This document shows positions 43,481-52,619 of a DNA stretch of 64,000 nucleotides, in pieces. The position numbers and the translations under genes are program-made. The stretch is from contig NZ_JAEUAN010000024.1 in NCBI RefSeq assembly GCF_019511445.1, positions 37,642 to 101,641 of the forward strand, given 5' to 3'. The notes under the pieces are model-generated. The model did no database searches, had not been told where the DNA came from, and saw only the letters and a list, made by a program, of their open reading frames with translations. The DNA comes from Aliirhizobium wenxiniae. Lineage in GTDB: Bacteria; Pseudomonadota; Alphaproteobacteria; Rhizobiales; Rhizobiaceae. Each line of letters begins with the position of its first letter. Within the stretch, counting starts at the first letter, position 1.

Positions 43481-45289
43481 TTATTCTGCGGGCGAAAGCG
43501 CCAGCTGAGCTTCACCGTTTTGCCCGGTGCGCAGCATGTCCTTCCACTTGAACATGGCGGCGACCAGAACCACGATGCCAAGCACCATCATGATGATCGA
43601 CAGGGCCGCGTTGACCGGGTTGTAGCCCTTGGCCGCGTCGTTCAGGTAGACATTGGCGATCATCCAGTAGCCCGCATAGTTCACGGTGACGAACAGGTAG
43701 GCGAGCGGGATGAGGCAGGTCAGCATGTAGATGCGCTTGGCCGACATCCGCAGGATGATCGTGGCACCGATGGTGAGGCCGAGCGACGCCATCATCTGGT
43801 TCGAGACACCGAACAGCGCCCAGACCGAGTTGATATCGCCCGAGTTGAGGAGATAACCCCAGAGCAGGCAGGCGATGATGCTGGCGGCGATCGAACCGGG
43901 CATCCAGTTGATCTGCTTCATCGGAGCCCAGAGGTCGCCGAGAATGTCCTGGATCAGATAGCGGGCGACGCGGGTTCCCGAGTCGATCGCGGTCAGGATG
44001 AAGACGGCCTCGAACATGATGACGAACTGGAAGAAGTAGGCGGCGAGCGTCTTAAACCAGGGAATGCTGGTGAAGATCTCCGTCATGCCGACAGCGAGCG
44101 TCACGGCGCCACCGGTACGGCCGGCGAGGTCCATGCCGATTGCCTGTTCAAGGCGCGGCAGGTCCTGAACCGTCATGCCGAGCGTGGCGAAGACTTCCGG
44201 CGATGCGTTGATGGCAAAATAGTCGGCCATCGGCAGGGCGGTTGCGGCGATCAGGGCGAGCACGGCGACCAGGCATTCGACCAGCATCATGCCGAAGGCG
44301 ACGGGGCGGATATCGCTCCACTTGTCGACCAGCTTTGGCGTGGTGCCCGAGCCGATGAAGGCGTGGAAGCCCGAGATCGCACCGCAGGCGATGGTGATCG
44401 AGATGAAGGGCCAGACCGGGCCGGCAAGAACCGGGCCACCGCCATGGATGAAGTCGGTCAGGGCCGGCATCTTGATTTCGGGGTTGATGATGACGACGCC
44501 GACGACGAGGGCGGCAAAGACGCCGATCTTGAGGAAGCTCGACAGATAGCCGCGCGGGGTCAGAAGCAGCCAGACCGGCAGGGCGCTGGCCAGGAAGGCG
44601 TAGATCGGCAGCATGATGCCGAGCGTGTCATAGTGGAAGGTGAACCACTGGCCGAGCGCCGATTCCTGCACGTAGGGGCCGGCAAAGACCGAGGCGAGAA
44701 TGGCGGCGAGACCGACATAGGTGGCGATCTTGCCGTTGCCGCCCATCTTTTCATACAGGCCGACAGCCATGGCGATCGGGATCGTCATGAAGACAGCGAA
44801 CGTGCCCCAAGGGTTACGTTCCAGCGCATGGACCACGACCATCGAAAGGCCGGCCATGGTGATGGTGATGATGAACAGCATCGCGAGACCCGTGCACCAG
44901 CCGGCGACCGGCCCAAGCTCAGCCTTGGCGACTTCCGACAGCGACGAGCCCTTGTGCTTCATCGATGCGAAGAGCACGACCGTGTCATGCACTGCGCCGC
45001 CGATGACGCAGCCGACGAGCAGCCAGATCAGGCCGGGGAGATAACCGTATTGCGCGGCAAGCACCGGTCCGACGAGGGGGCCGGCTGCGGCGATGGCCGC
45101 AAAATGCTGGCCGGCATTCACCCACTTCTTCGTGGGAACGTAATTGCGGCCGTCAGCAAGCGTGTGCGACGGGGTTACTTCACTGTCGTCGACGCCGAGC
45201 ACCTTGCGCACGAAGAAGATACCGTAAAAGCGGTAGCAGATCGCGAGGATGCAGGCGGTGCCGATGACGATTGTCAGGGCGTTTGCCAT
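43481..45289 (-). CDS. cstA: CstA-family carbon starvation / pyruvate transporter
   Basis: A 602-residue polytopic inner-membrane protein. It has the CstA opening (YRFYGIFFVRKVLGVDD...TPSHTLADGRNYVPTKKWVNAGQHFAAIAAAGPLVGPVLAAQYG) and FHAFIGSGTTPKLVD in the middle. It is shorter than E. coli CstA and BtsT (about 700 residues), lacking part of the C-terminus, which is usual for the compact alphaproteobacterial form. E. coli CstA and BtsT import pyruvate or peptides; pyruvate import is the favoured role. It is flanked by the LytTR regulator and LytS kinase genes, suggesting it is their target. Two copies of TTGGACCTGA lie upstream. Confidence 0.9.
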   Translation of the reverse strand: MANALTIVIGTACILAICYRFYGIFFVRKVLGVDDSEVTPSHTLADGRNYVPTKKWVNAGQHFAAIAAAGPLVGPVLAAQYGYLPGLIWLLVGCVIGGAVHDTVVLFASMKHKGSSLSEVAKAELGPVAGWCTGLAMLFIITITMAGLSMVVVHALERNPWGTFAVFMTIPIAMAVGLYEKMGGNGKIATYVGLAAILASVFAGPYVQESALGQWFTFHYDTLGIMLPIYAFLASALPVWLLLTPRGYLSSFLKIGVFAALVVGVVIINPEIKMPALTDFIHGGGPVLAGPVWPFISITIACGAISGFHAFIGSGTTPKLVDKWSDIRPVAFGMMLVECLVAVLALIAATALPMADYFAINASPEVFATLGMTVQDLPRLEQAIGMDLAGRTGGAVTLAVGMTEIFTSIPWFKTLAAYFFQFVIMFEAVFILTAIDSGTRVARYLIQDILGDLWAPMKQINWMPGSIAASIIACLLWGYLLNSGDINSVWALFGVSNQMMASLGLTIGATIILRMSAKRIYMLTCLIPLAYLFVTVNYAGYWMIANVYLNDAAKGYNPVNAALSIIMMVLGIVVLVAAMFKWKDMLRTGQNGEAQLALSPAE

Positions 45290-45391
45290 GTTGATGTCCC
45301 TCCATTGGATGACATCAAGCTACACAGGCAGATCGCAAGCGGGAGTGGGTGTTTCGGTCAGTGGCGCCAGCGCGGCGTGAGCGGCTGGGAA

Positions 45392-45453
45392 TTGGACCTG
45401 AGTGGCGGAGCGATTTTCGCTGCACGGGGCTGTGTTGTCTGTTTTGGACCTGA
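45392..45453 (-). promoter_or_regulatory. Direct 10-bp repeats upstream of the cstA-like gene
   Basis: TTGGACCTGA occurs at 45392-45401 and 45444-45453, starts 52 bp apart (about five helical turns), 103 and 155 nt upstream of the cstA start. LytTR regulators bind direct repeats, usually closer together, so these are candidate sites only. Confidence 0.35.
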
Positions 45454-47259
45454 TCAGCCCGTCGGCCAGAAGCGGGCGACCTTCGAGCGGCCGCGCGATG
45501 GGGCGCGAACCGGGGTACCGACATCCGGTTCATGCGAATGACCATGGCCATGCTCAGAGGCATGATCGCAGCATTCGCCACCCATCGGTAGCCGCAGGCT
45601 GACTGTGGTAAAGACCTCCGGTTCCCACGTCACATCGATGCCATAGGCATCGCCGAAATGGCCTTTCGTGCGGCGGTCGACTATGTTCATGCCGAGCCCC
45701 ATATCCGCGCTCGGCTTCTTCTCGAACAGGCCGGCATTATCTGTCACGGAGACGAGAAGCGTATCGTTTTCGCATCTGGCTGAAATGGTGATGCGGCCTT
45801 CGCCGATCAGCTGCGAGGTGCCGTGCTTGATGGCATTTTCTACCAGCGGCTGGAGCGAGAAGGCGGGAAGCTGCACCTGCGCCAGCTCTTCCGGCACATC
45901 GATTTCGACCTGGAGGTGATCGCGGAAACGCGCCTTTTCGATGTGCAGATAGGCGTTCACATGCTCGATCTCGTCCGACAGCGTGACGATGTCGTTTGTT
46001 CGTTTCAGGTTCTTGCGGAAGAAGGTCGACAGGTTCTGCACGAGATTGCGCGCCTCGCCCGCATCGATGCGGATGATGGCCGACAGCGTGTTGAGCGTGT
46101 TGAAGAGAAAATGCGGATTGACCTGCGCATGCAGCAGCTTGATCTCGGATTCGACCAGCATCTGCTTCTGGCGCTCATAACGGCCGGCGAGGATCTGCGC
46201 CGAGAGCAGGCGCGCCACACCTTCTCCGAGCGAGCGGTTGAAGGTCGAAAACAGCTTTGTCTTCGGCTCATAGAGCTTGATCGTGCCGATCACGGCGTTG
46301 TCTTCACCCTTGAGCGGAATGACGAGCGATGATCCGAGCGGGCAGTTGGGATGGATCGAGCATTGATAGCTCACCTCGTCGCCGTCTGCATACATGACCT
46401 TGTTTTCCGCAATCGCCTCCAGCGTTTGTGCCGAGGTGATGGCACGGCCGGGCAGGTGGTGGTCTGCGCCGATGCCGATGAAGGCGAGAATCTTTTCCCG
46501 GTCGGTGATCGCGACTGCGCCGACATTTGCTTCCTCGTAAAGGATGCGGGCGACCTTGGTGCTGTTTTCGGCATTGAAGCCGTTGCGCAGCACGCCTTCG
46601 GCGCGCTCGGCAATCTTCAGCGCCTTGCCGGAGAAGATCGTCGAATGGGTTTCGAAAAGCCGGCGACGGTCGCCCAGGATATTCATGAACATCGCCGCGC
46701 CGACAGTATTGGCCACCATCATCGGCAGGGCAATGGTCTGCACGAGATGGGCGGAATCGATGAACGGATCGGCGACGAGAAGGATGATCGACATCTGCAC
46801 GACTTCGGCAAATAGCGTGACGCCGGCAATCAACGGCGGCCAGAAAAGGAGATCGGTCTTGCGCTGACGCAGCAGATAGCTATGCACAAGCCCGCCGATC
46901 AGGCCTTCCGCTGTCGTTGCGATTGCGCAGGCGAGTGCCGTGAAGCCGCCCATCGAATAACGGTGCATGCCGCCGGTGAGACCTACGGCCAGGCCGACAA
47001 GTGGGCCACCGAGTATGCCGCCGAGCACGGCGCCGATGGCGCGCGTATTGGCGATCGCCTCATCGATATGCAGGCCGAAATAGGTGCCCATGATGCAGAA
47101 CATCGAGAAGATGACGTAACAAGCGACCTTTCGCGACGGGCGTACGGTGACCTGCATGAGCGGCAGGAAAAGCGGCGTCTTGCTGAACAGGTAGGCGATG
47201 ACGAGATAGACGCATGTCTGCTGCATCAGGCCGATAACCAGGTCCGTCCAGCCGAACAT
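45454..47259 (-). CDS. LytS-type sensor histidine kinase (BtsS-like)
   Basis: A 601-residue membrane sensor. It has a 5TM-5TMR_LYT region (about 5-195, with GAVLGGILGGPLVGLAVGLTGGMHRYSMGG), a GAF domain (about 220-350) containing CSIHPNCPLGS, then the His_kinase domain with QVNPHFLFNTLNTLSAIIR (His383) and an HATPase (LQPLVENAIKHG, GLGMNIVDRR). The C-terminal tail holds CCDHASEHGHGHSHE, rich in Cys and His, not part of the usual family fold. It is expected to phosphorylate the LytTR regulator at 42687. The gene lies 164 nt upstream of cstA on the same strand, and the pair may be co-transcribed. The signal is unknown, probably pyruvate or a related acid. Confidence 0.92.
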   Translation of the reverse strand: MFGWTDLVIGLMQQTCVYLVIAYLFSKTPLFLPLMQVTVRPSRKVACYVIFSMFCIMGTYFGLHIDEAIANTRAIGAVLGGILGGPLVGLAVGLTGGMHRYSMGGFTALACAIATTAEGLIGGLVHSYLLRQRKTDLLFWPPLIAGVTLFAEVVQMSIILLVADPFIDSAHLVQTIALPMMVANTVGAAMFMNILGDRRRLFETHSTIFSGKALKIAERAEGVLRNGFNAENSTKVARILYEEANVGAVAITDREKILAFIGIGADHHLPGRAITSAQTLEAIAENKVMYADGDEVSYQCSIHPNCPLGSSLVIPLKGEDNAVIGTIKLYEPKTKLFSTFNRSLGEGVARLLSAQILAGRYERQKQMLVESEIKLLHAQVNPHFLFNTLNTLSAIIRIDAGEARNLVQNLSTFFRKNLKRTNDIVTLSDEIEHVNAYLHIEKARFRDHLQVEIDVPEELAQVQLPAFSLQPLVENAIKHGTSQLIGEGRITISARCENDTLLVSVTDNAGLFEKKPSADMGLGMNIVDRRTKGHFGDAYGIDVTWEPEVFTTVSLRLPMGGECCDHASEHGHGHSHEPDVGTPVRAPSRGRSKVARFWPTG

Positions 47260-47625
47260 GAGATGTCCTTTATTCTATCTTCGCCAGCGGATGAGGCGTT
47301 CCAGCGCTGCGCCGCGGTGATCCAAACCCAGGATCAGGAGTGTTGCAATACCGGGTGGCACACAACAGCTGTCCCGGGCCTCACACCGGCCTTTTACGCG
47401 ATCGGATGACGTGGGGCCACTCAATATGGCCGGTGCAGCATGATCGGTCGGGGGTGAGGTGAGACGCATGTCTTTCGTTACGGCTTCGGATCCTTCTGAT
47501 CGATCCGTCATGAAACTCACCGGTCATCATGTTGCGCATTGACCTGTCTCAATTCGAGGGGAGCCGGTTTCGTGCCGCTAGTGCTGTTCGGGGCCGGCAA
47601 TGCGGCCCCGAACGTGTTTGTTCTG
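47260..47625. promoter_or_regulatory. Region between the sensor kinase start and pntB end
   Basis: A 366-nt gap with no credible gene. Its left part must carry the sensor-kinase promoter; I see no clear operator. Its right part holds the pntB hairpin (47586-47613). Confidence 0.4.
47586..47613 (-). terminator. Terminator-like hairpin after pntB
   Basis: GTTCGGGGCCG (47586-47596), loop GCAATG, CGGCCCCGAAC (47603-47613), an 11-bp perfect stem 13 nt past the pntB stop codon. A T-run is lacking. Confidence 0.6.
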
Positions 47626-49071
47626 CTACTTTATCATCGGCAGAAGTTCGGAGACCGACTTCTTTGCGTCACCATAGAACATCCGCGTGTTCTCCTTGTA
47701 GAAAAGCGGGTTCTCGATGCCGGAATAACCGGTGCCCTGGCCGCGCTTGGAGACGAAGACCTGCTTGGCCTTCCAGACTTCCAGAACCGGCATGCCGGCG
47801 ATCGGCGAGTTCGGGTCTTCCTGGGCTGCCGGGTTGACGATGTCGTTGGAGCCGATGACGATGACGACGTCGGTATTCGGGAAATCGTCGTTGATCTCGT
47901 CCATTTCCATGACGATGTCGTAGGGCACCTTGGCTTCCGCGAGCAGCACGTTCATGTGGCCCGGCAGACGGCCGGCAACCGGATGGATGGCGAAACGGAC
48001 TTCCTTGCCGGCCGCGCGCAGCTTGCGGGTGAGTTCCGACACCGCCTGCTGGGCCTGCGCCACCGCCATGCCGTAGCCGGGAACGATGATGACACTGTCC
48101 GCATCGTTCAAGGCATTGGCGACACCTTCGGCATCGATGGCGATCTGTTCGCCTTCGATTTCCATCGCCGGACCCGTCGTGCCGCCGAAGCCGCCAAGGA
48201 TGACCGAGATGAAGGAGCGGTTCATCGCCTTGCACATGATGTAGGACAGGATTGCACCCGAGGAGCCGACCAGCGCACCGGTGACGATCAGGAGATCGTT
48301 GCCGAGCGTGAAGCCGATCGCGGCGGCCGCCCAGCCGGAATAGCTGTTCAGCATCGAGACCACGACCGGCATATCGGCACCGCCGATGCCCATGATCAGG
48401 TGGTAGCCGATGAAGAAGGCCAAGAGCGTCATCAGCATGAGCGTCCAGACGCCTGCGCCGTTGCAATAGGCAAGCAGCAGCAGGAAGGAGAGGATCGCTG
48501 CGCCGGCATTCAGCATATGGCCGCCGGGCAGTTTCTTCGCCTTGCCGTCGACCTTGCCGGCCAGCTTGCCGAAGGCGACGACCGAGCCGGTGAAGGTAAC
48601 TGCACCGATGAAGACGCCGAGGAAGACCTCGACCTTCATAATTGCCAGTTCGACCGGATCCTTGTGGGCGAGAATGGCGGAAAAGCCTTCGAGCGTTGCA
48701 CGCGCAGCCTCATCAAGGCCGCCGACGCGCCATGCCTCGATATGAGCATTGTAGCCGATGAAGACGGCGGCAAGGCCGACGAAGGAGTGGAGAGCCGCCA
48801 CAAGTTGCGGCATTTCCGTCATCTGCACGCGGCTTGCCACGTAATAACCGGCGATGGAGCCGGCGGCGACCATGATCAGGATGATGAGGCCAATGCCGAA
48901 GCTGGTGGCGACACCCGGGCCGAAGAAGGTGGCGATGACGGCGAGCGCCATGCCGATGATGCCGTAGAGCACGGCGCGCTTGGCGCTTTCCTGGCCGGAA
49001 AGGCCGCCGAGCGACAGGATGAAGAGAACCGCAGCAGAAATGTAGGCGGCCGAAACGATACCGATCGTCAT
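47626..49071 (-). CDS. pntB: NAD(P) transhydrogenase beta subunit
   Basis: A 481-residue inner-membrane protein that, with PntA, uses the proton gradient to reduce NADP+ with NADH. The membrane domain (about 1-270) has several hydrophobic helices. The cytoplasmic NADP(H)-binding domain III (about 300-481) contains VIIVPGYGMAVAQAQQ and VVIVIGSNDIVNPAAQEDPNSPIAGMPV. Length and motifs match PntB. It follows pntA by 20 nt. Confidence 0.96.
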   Translation of the reverse strand: MTIGIVSAAYISAAVLFILSLGGLSGQESAKRAVLYGIIGMALAVIATFFGPGVATSFGIGLIILIMVAAGSIAGYYVASRVQMTEMPQLVAALHSFVGLAAVFIGYNAHIEAWRVGGLDEAARATLEGFSAILAHKDPVELAIMKVEVFLGVFIGAVTFTGSVVAFGKLAGKVDGKAKKLPGGHMLNAGAAILSFLLLLAYCNGAGVWTLMLMTLLAFFIGYHLIMGIGGADMPVVVSMLNSYSGWAAAAIGFTLGNDLLIVTGALVGSSGAILSYIMCKAMNRSFISVILGGFGGTTGPAMEIEGEQIAIDAEGVANALNDADSVIIVPGYGMAVAQAQQAVSELTRKLRAAGKEVRFAIHPVAGRLPGHMNVLLAEAKVPYDIVMEMDEINDDFPNTDVVIVIGSNDIVNPAAQEDPNSPIAGMPVLEVWKAKQVFVSKRGQGTGYSGIENPLFYKENTRMFYGDAKKSVSELLPMIK

Positions 49072-49091
49072 TGTGATAACCCCCTACGCAC

Positions 49092-50666
49092 TCAAGACTT
49101 CTGGAACATGGCGAGCATGCGCCGTGTCACGAGAAAACCGCCGACGATATTGATCGTCGCAACCAGAACTGACAAAGCGCCGAGCACGACGACCAGCCAG
49201 TTGCCGGAGCCGATCTGCAGGAGCGCGCCGAGGATGACGATGCCGGAAATGGCGTTGGTCACGGCCATCAGCGGTGTGTGCAGCGAATGCGAGACATTCC
49301 AGATCACCTGAAAGCCGATGAAGCAGGAGAGCACGAAGACGACGAAATGGCTCATGAAGCTTGCCGGCGCATAGGCACCGACGATCAGCAGCAGAACCGT
49401 CGCGACGCCGAGCAGGATGGCCTGGTTCTTCGTCTGCGCCTTGAAGGCTGCGACTTCGTTCGCCCGCTTTTCCTCCGGCGTCAGCTCCTTGGCTTTCTCC
49501 TTGGGCTTCTGGGCGGCGATCGCCTTGATCTTCGGTGGCGGTGGCGGGAAAGTTATCTCGCCGTCCTTGGTGACGGTCGCGCCGCGGATGACGTCGTCTT
49601 CCATATTGTGGACGACGACGCCGTCTTTTGCCGGCGTCAGGTCCGTCATCATGTGGCGGATATTGGTTGAATAGAGCGTCGAAGACTGCGCGGCCATGCG
49701 GCTCGGGAAGTCGGTGTAACCGATGACGATGACGCCGTTCTCCGAGACGATGCGCTCGTCGGCGACGGTGAGGTCGCAATTGCCGCCGCGCTCAGCCGCA
49801 AGGTCGATGATGACCGAACCGGGCTTCATCATCGCCACCATGTCGGCGGTCCAAAGCTTGGGCGCGTCACGACCGGGGATCAGTGCCGTCGTGATGACGA
49901 TATCGATTTCAGGCGCAAGTTCACGGAACTTTTCCAGCTGCTTTTCGCGGAATTCCGGAGACGACGGGGCGGCATAACCGCCGGTCGCAGCGCCATCCTG
50001 CTGGCTTTCTTTGAAATAGAGGAAGACGAATTCGGCGCCCATCGACTCGATCTGCTCGGCCACTTCCGGGCGAACGTCGAAGGCATAGGTGATCGCGCCG
50101 AGCGAGGTTGCGGTGCCGATGGCGGCCAGACCTGCAACGCCCGCACCGATGACCAGAACTTTTGCCGGCGGTACCTTGCCCGCAGCCGTGACCTGGCCGG
50201 TGAAGAAGCGGCCAAAGTTGTTGCCAGCCTCGATGACGGCGCGGTACCCGGCGATGTTGGCCATCGACGACAGCGCATCCATCTTCTGGGCGCGCGAAAT
50301 GCGCGGCACCATGTCCATGGCGATGACGTTGGCACCCTTGGCCTTGACCTGCTCAAGCAATGCCGAGTTCTGGGCCGGGTAGAAGAAGGAGATCAGCGTC
50401 TTGCCCGGGCCGAGTTTTTCCACCTCAGCCGCTTCGGGCGGGCGCACCTTGGCGATCACGTCGGAAGCTTCGATCAGCGCGTCCGGCGTATCGACCACGC
50501 TCACGCCGGCGGCGCGATAGGCGTCGTCAGCAAAACCCGCAGCCTTGCCCGCACCCGTTTCGATCACGCAGTCATAGCCCAGCTTCTGCAAGGCCAACGC
50601 ACTCTCCGGCGTCATCGCAACACGCGCCTCGCGATCCCCGCGCTCTCTCAATACCCCGATCTTCAA
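49092..50666 (-). CDS. pntA: NAD(P) transhydrogenase alpha subunit, fused form
   Basis: A 524-residue subunit holding the NAD(H)-binding domain I and the first membrane helices in one chain, as in E. coli. Many alphaproteobacteria split it into two genes. KIGVLRERGDREARVAMTPE starts domain I; VLVIGAGVAGLAAIGTATSLGA is the dinucleotide motif; the membrane part (about 415-524) starts after a charged linker KPKEKAKELTPEEKR. Start placed at TTG 50666, where homologues begin (LKIGVL); a GTG at 50717 is in frame but its ribosome site abuts the codon. It is in an operon with pntB. Confidence 0.94.
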   Translation of the reverse strand: MKIGVLRERGDREARVAMTPESALALQKLGYDCVIETGAGKAAGFADDAYRAAGVSVVDTPDALIEASDVIAKVRPPEAAEVEKLGPGKTLISFFYPAQNSALLEQVKAKGANVIAMDMVPRISRAQKMDALSSMANIAGYRAVIEAGNNFGRFFTGQVTAAGKVPPAKVLVIGAGVAGLAAIGTATSLGAITYAFDVRPEVAEQIESMGAEFVFLYFKESQQDGAATGGYAAPSSPEFREKQLEKFRELAPEIDIVITTALIPGRDAPKLWTADMVAMMKPGSVIIDLAAERGGNCDLTVADERIVSENGVIVIGYTDFPSRMAAQSSTLYSTNIRHMMTDLTPAKDGVVVHNMEDDVIRGATVTKDGEITFPPPPPKIKAIAAQKPKEKAKELTPEEKRANEVAAFKAQTKNQAILLGVATVLLLIVGAYAPASFMSHFVVFVLSCFIGFQVIWNVSHSLHTPLMAVTNAISGIVILGALLQIGSGNWLVVVLGALSVLVATINIVGGFLVTRRMLAMFQKS

Positions 50667-50988
50667 TCGTTTCGTCCCCAGTTCGTTTTCATAATGCCCC
50701 GCCGGCGGTACCGGCACTTCCTGTCGACAAGTGTTACGACAAGGCTTTCAGGGCGGAAAGGCCGGTAATGGTACTTAGCGGTACGGTGAACGCAAGAGGG
50801 GCGCGGCTGCAAGTCGCCCTTTTCTGCCGGGTTCCTTGTTTAGCCTGTCATTTGCCCCTTGGGTCTTGCCGGTTTTCCGGGATGGCGTGCCTGCAGCCAG
50901 CGACGATAGGTCGCTGGCGAAGTGACATATGGGACGCCCCGTCGAGTTTGGTTCAGCAGTACGAGCGCGCCGCCGCTGAGAGCAGCCG
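50667..50988. other. Non-coding gap between pntA and the amidase gene
   Basis: A 322-nt gap with the pntA promoter on one side and the amidase terminator on the other. A perfect hairpin CCAGCGAC-GATAG-GTCGCTGG (50897-50917) lies about 70 nt past the amidase stop codon and may terminate it. No gene is seen. Confidence 0.5.
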
Positions 50989-52467
50989 TCAGGCTATCGC
51001 GGTCACGTGTACTTTCGGCAGATCGCCAAGGTTCCACTTGCCGTCGATCGCCCGTTCGATCTGGGCTGCGAGTTGGAGCAACAAGCCGTCTCGGCCAAGG
51101 CCGGTCTGGATCTGCATGCCGAGCGGCAGGCCATTGGCATGTTTGGCAAGCGGCAGGCTCAAACCCGGCGTGCCGCAGAGATTGCTGAATGGGGTATAGG
51201 CGAAAAAGCCCCAGAGATTGGCAAACCAGTCGAGCGCGGAGGGATTGTCGGTCATCGTCAGATATTCGGTCGTGCCGATCGGCGGTGTTTCCCGCGCGGT
51301 GATCGGCGTCAGCACGATATCCCATTTCTCGTAGAATTCGCCGAAGGCGCGGGCCGTTTCGTTGAAGGCGAGCTGCATGTCGGCGCGATCGGTATAGGTC
51401 GCGTCCTTGCCCTGTTCCCATATGCGAATATTCATCGGCTCGATGAGGTCGGCCGGTGGTTTGTCGATGCCGCGCATGCGCAGAAGGTTGTTCACCGTCT
51501 GGGCGAAGTTGGTGATGTAGCAGGCCGTCTGTGCCGCATAGGCTTTTTCGAAGTCGATCTCGGGTTTGATCCATTCGACATGGTGGCCGAGGCTTTCGAG
51601 GAAACGGGCGGTACGCTCCAGTTCCGAGACGATATGCGGTGTCGATTTATATAGTCCCCAGTCGTGGGAGACTGCTATGCGCAGCGGTTTCGGATCACTT
51701 TCAATCAGCTCCAGAAAGGGCGCTTCGGGCAACCAGTAGGGCATGAACTCGCCCGGTGCGCCGCCACGGCAATTGTCGACGAAGGCGGCCGTGTCGCGCA
51801 CCGTGCGCGTGATGCAGCCCTGTGTCGAGACGACGGAGGTGAAGTCAGATCCTGCCGGGGCAATGGAGAAAGTGCCGCGAGAGGATTTCAGCCCGATCCC
51901 GCCATTGACGCCCGCCGGAATGCGGATCGAGCCGCCGCCATCCGTCGCATGGGCAAGCGGCACGACGCCTGCGCCGACCATTACTGCGGAGCCGGCAGAC
52001 GAGCCGCAACTGGTGAAATCCGTGTTCCAGGGATTGCGGGTGACATAAAGCGCCGGGTTTTCCGCCGAGCTGCAGCAGCCGAATTCCGGGGTCGTGGTGC
52101 GGCCTATGATATTGAGGCCCGCCGCCTTCATTTTCGTGGTCAGGAAGGTGTCTGATGTCGGGCGATTGCCCTTCATGTAGAGCGAGCCCTGCTCCTGCAG
52201 CCGGCCGGCAAGTGTCGGGCCTAGATCTTTCAGGAGGAAAGGCAGGCCTGCAAAGGCCCCTTCGGGATTTGCACCGTTGACGGTGGCGTCTGAAACAGCG
52301 TCCTCGAAGATCTCGACCACGCCGCTGATCTGCGGATTGACCGCCTTGATCGCCGTTGCCGCCTGCGCTGCGAGTTCGGATGCGGTGACCTCACCGTTTT
52401 TCACCAGTTCCGCAAGGCCAAGACCGTCTTTGCCGAACCATTCGGCCCAGCTCATCACCATCGTCAT
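50989..52467 (-). CDS. Amidase signature-family enzyme
   Basis: A 492-residue hydrolase of the amidase signature family. The Ser-cisSer-Lys triad is visible: Lys in LPFLLKDLGPT, cis-Ser in CGSSAGSAVMVGAG, and nucleophile Ser in ATDGGGSIRIPAGVNG. Start at ATG 52467, 5 nt after GGGGAA; ATG 52473 also possible and the frame back to 52533 is rejected. It is not clustered with a transporter or GatB/C genes, so it is probably catabolic; NylA-like 6-aminohexanoate cyclic-dimer hydrolases and aryl acylamidases are relatives. Substrate unknown. Confidence 0.92.
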   Translation of the reverse strand: MTMVMSWAEWFGKDGLGLAELVKNGEVTASELAAQAATAIKAVNPQISGVVEIFEDAVSDATVNGANPEGAFAGLPFLLKDLGPTLAGRLQEQGSLYMKGNRPTSDTFLTTKMKAAGLNIIGRTTTPEFGCCSSAENPALYVTRNPWNTDFTSCGSSAGSAVMVGAGVVPLAHATDGGGSIRIPAGVNGGIGLKSSRGTFSIAPAGSDFTSVVSTQGCITRTVRDTAAFVDNCRGGAPGEFMPYWLPEAPFLELIESDPKPLRIAVSHDWGLYKSTPHIVSELERTARFLESLGHHVEWIKPEIDFEKAYAAQTACYITNFAQTVNNLLRMRGIDKPPADLIEPMNIRIWEQGKDATYTDRADMQLAFNETARAFGEFYEKWDIVLTPITARETPPIGTTEYLTMTDNPSALDWFANLWGFFAYTPFSNLCGTPGLSLPLAKHANGLPLGMQIQTGLGRDGLLLQLAAQIERAIDGKWNLGDLPKVHVTAIA

Positions 52468-52619
52468 CTGCATTCCCCAATGTTTTCGTTCTAGCGAAAT
52501 TCTGTTTTGAAAAAGCCTCGGCCAGAACGGCACGGGCCATGTAGTGCAGGGGTGCAGATAATCACGCCTGAGAGAACGTGTCTCATGGAATCGGGAGCCA
52601 GAATGGAAAAGTTGAACCG

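Noticed and set aside
43520..45541. Long plus-strand open frame opposite the cstA-like gene
   Set aside because: It is antisense to a clearly conserved membrane protein, has a His/Asp/Arg-rich composition typical of antisense frames in high-GC DNA, and has no recognisable domain.
47539..49311. Plus-strand 590-codon open frame opposite pntB
   Set aside because: Antisense shadow of pntB with a low-complexity Asp/Arg/His composition.
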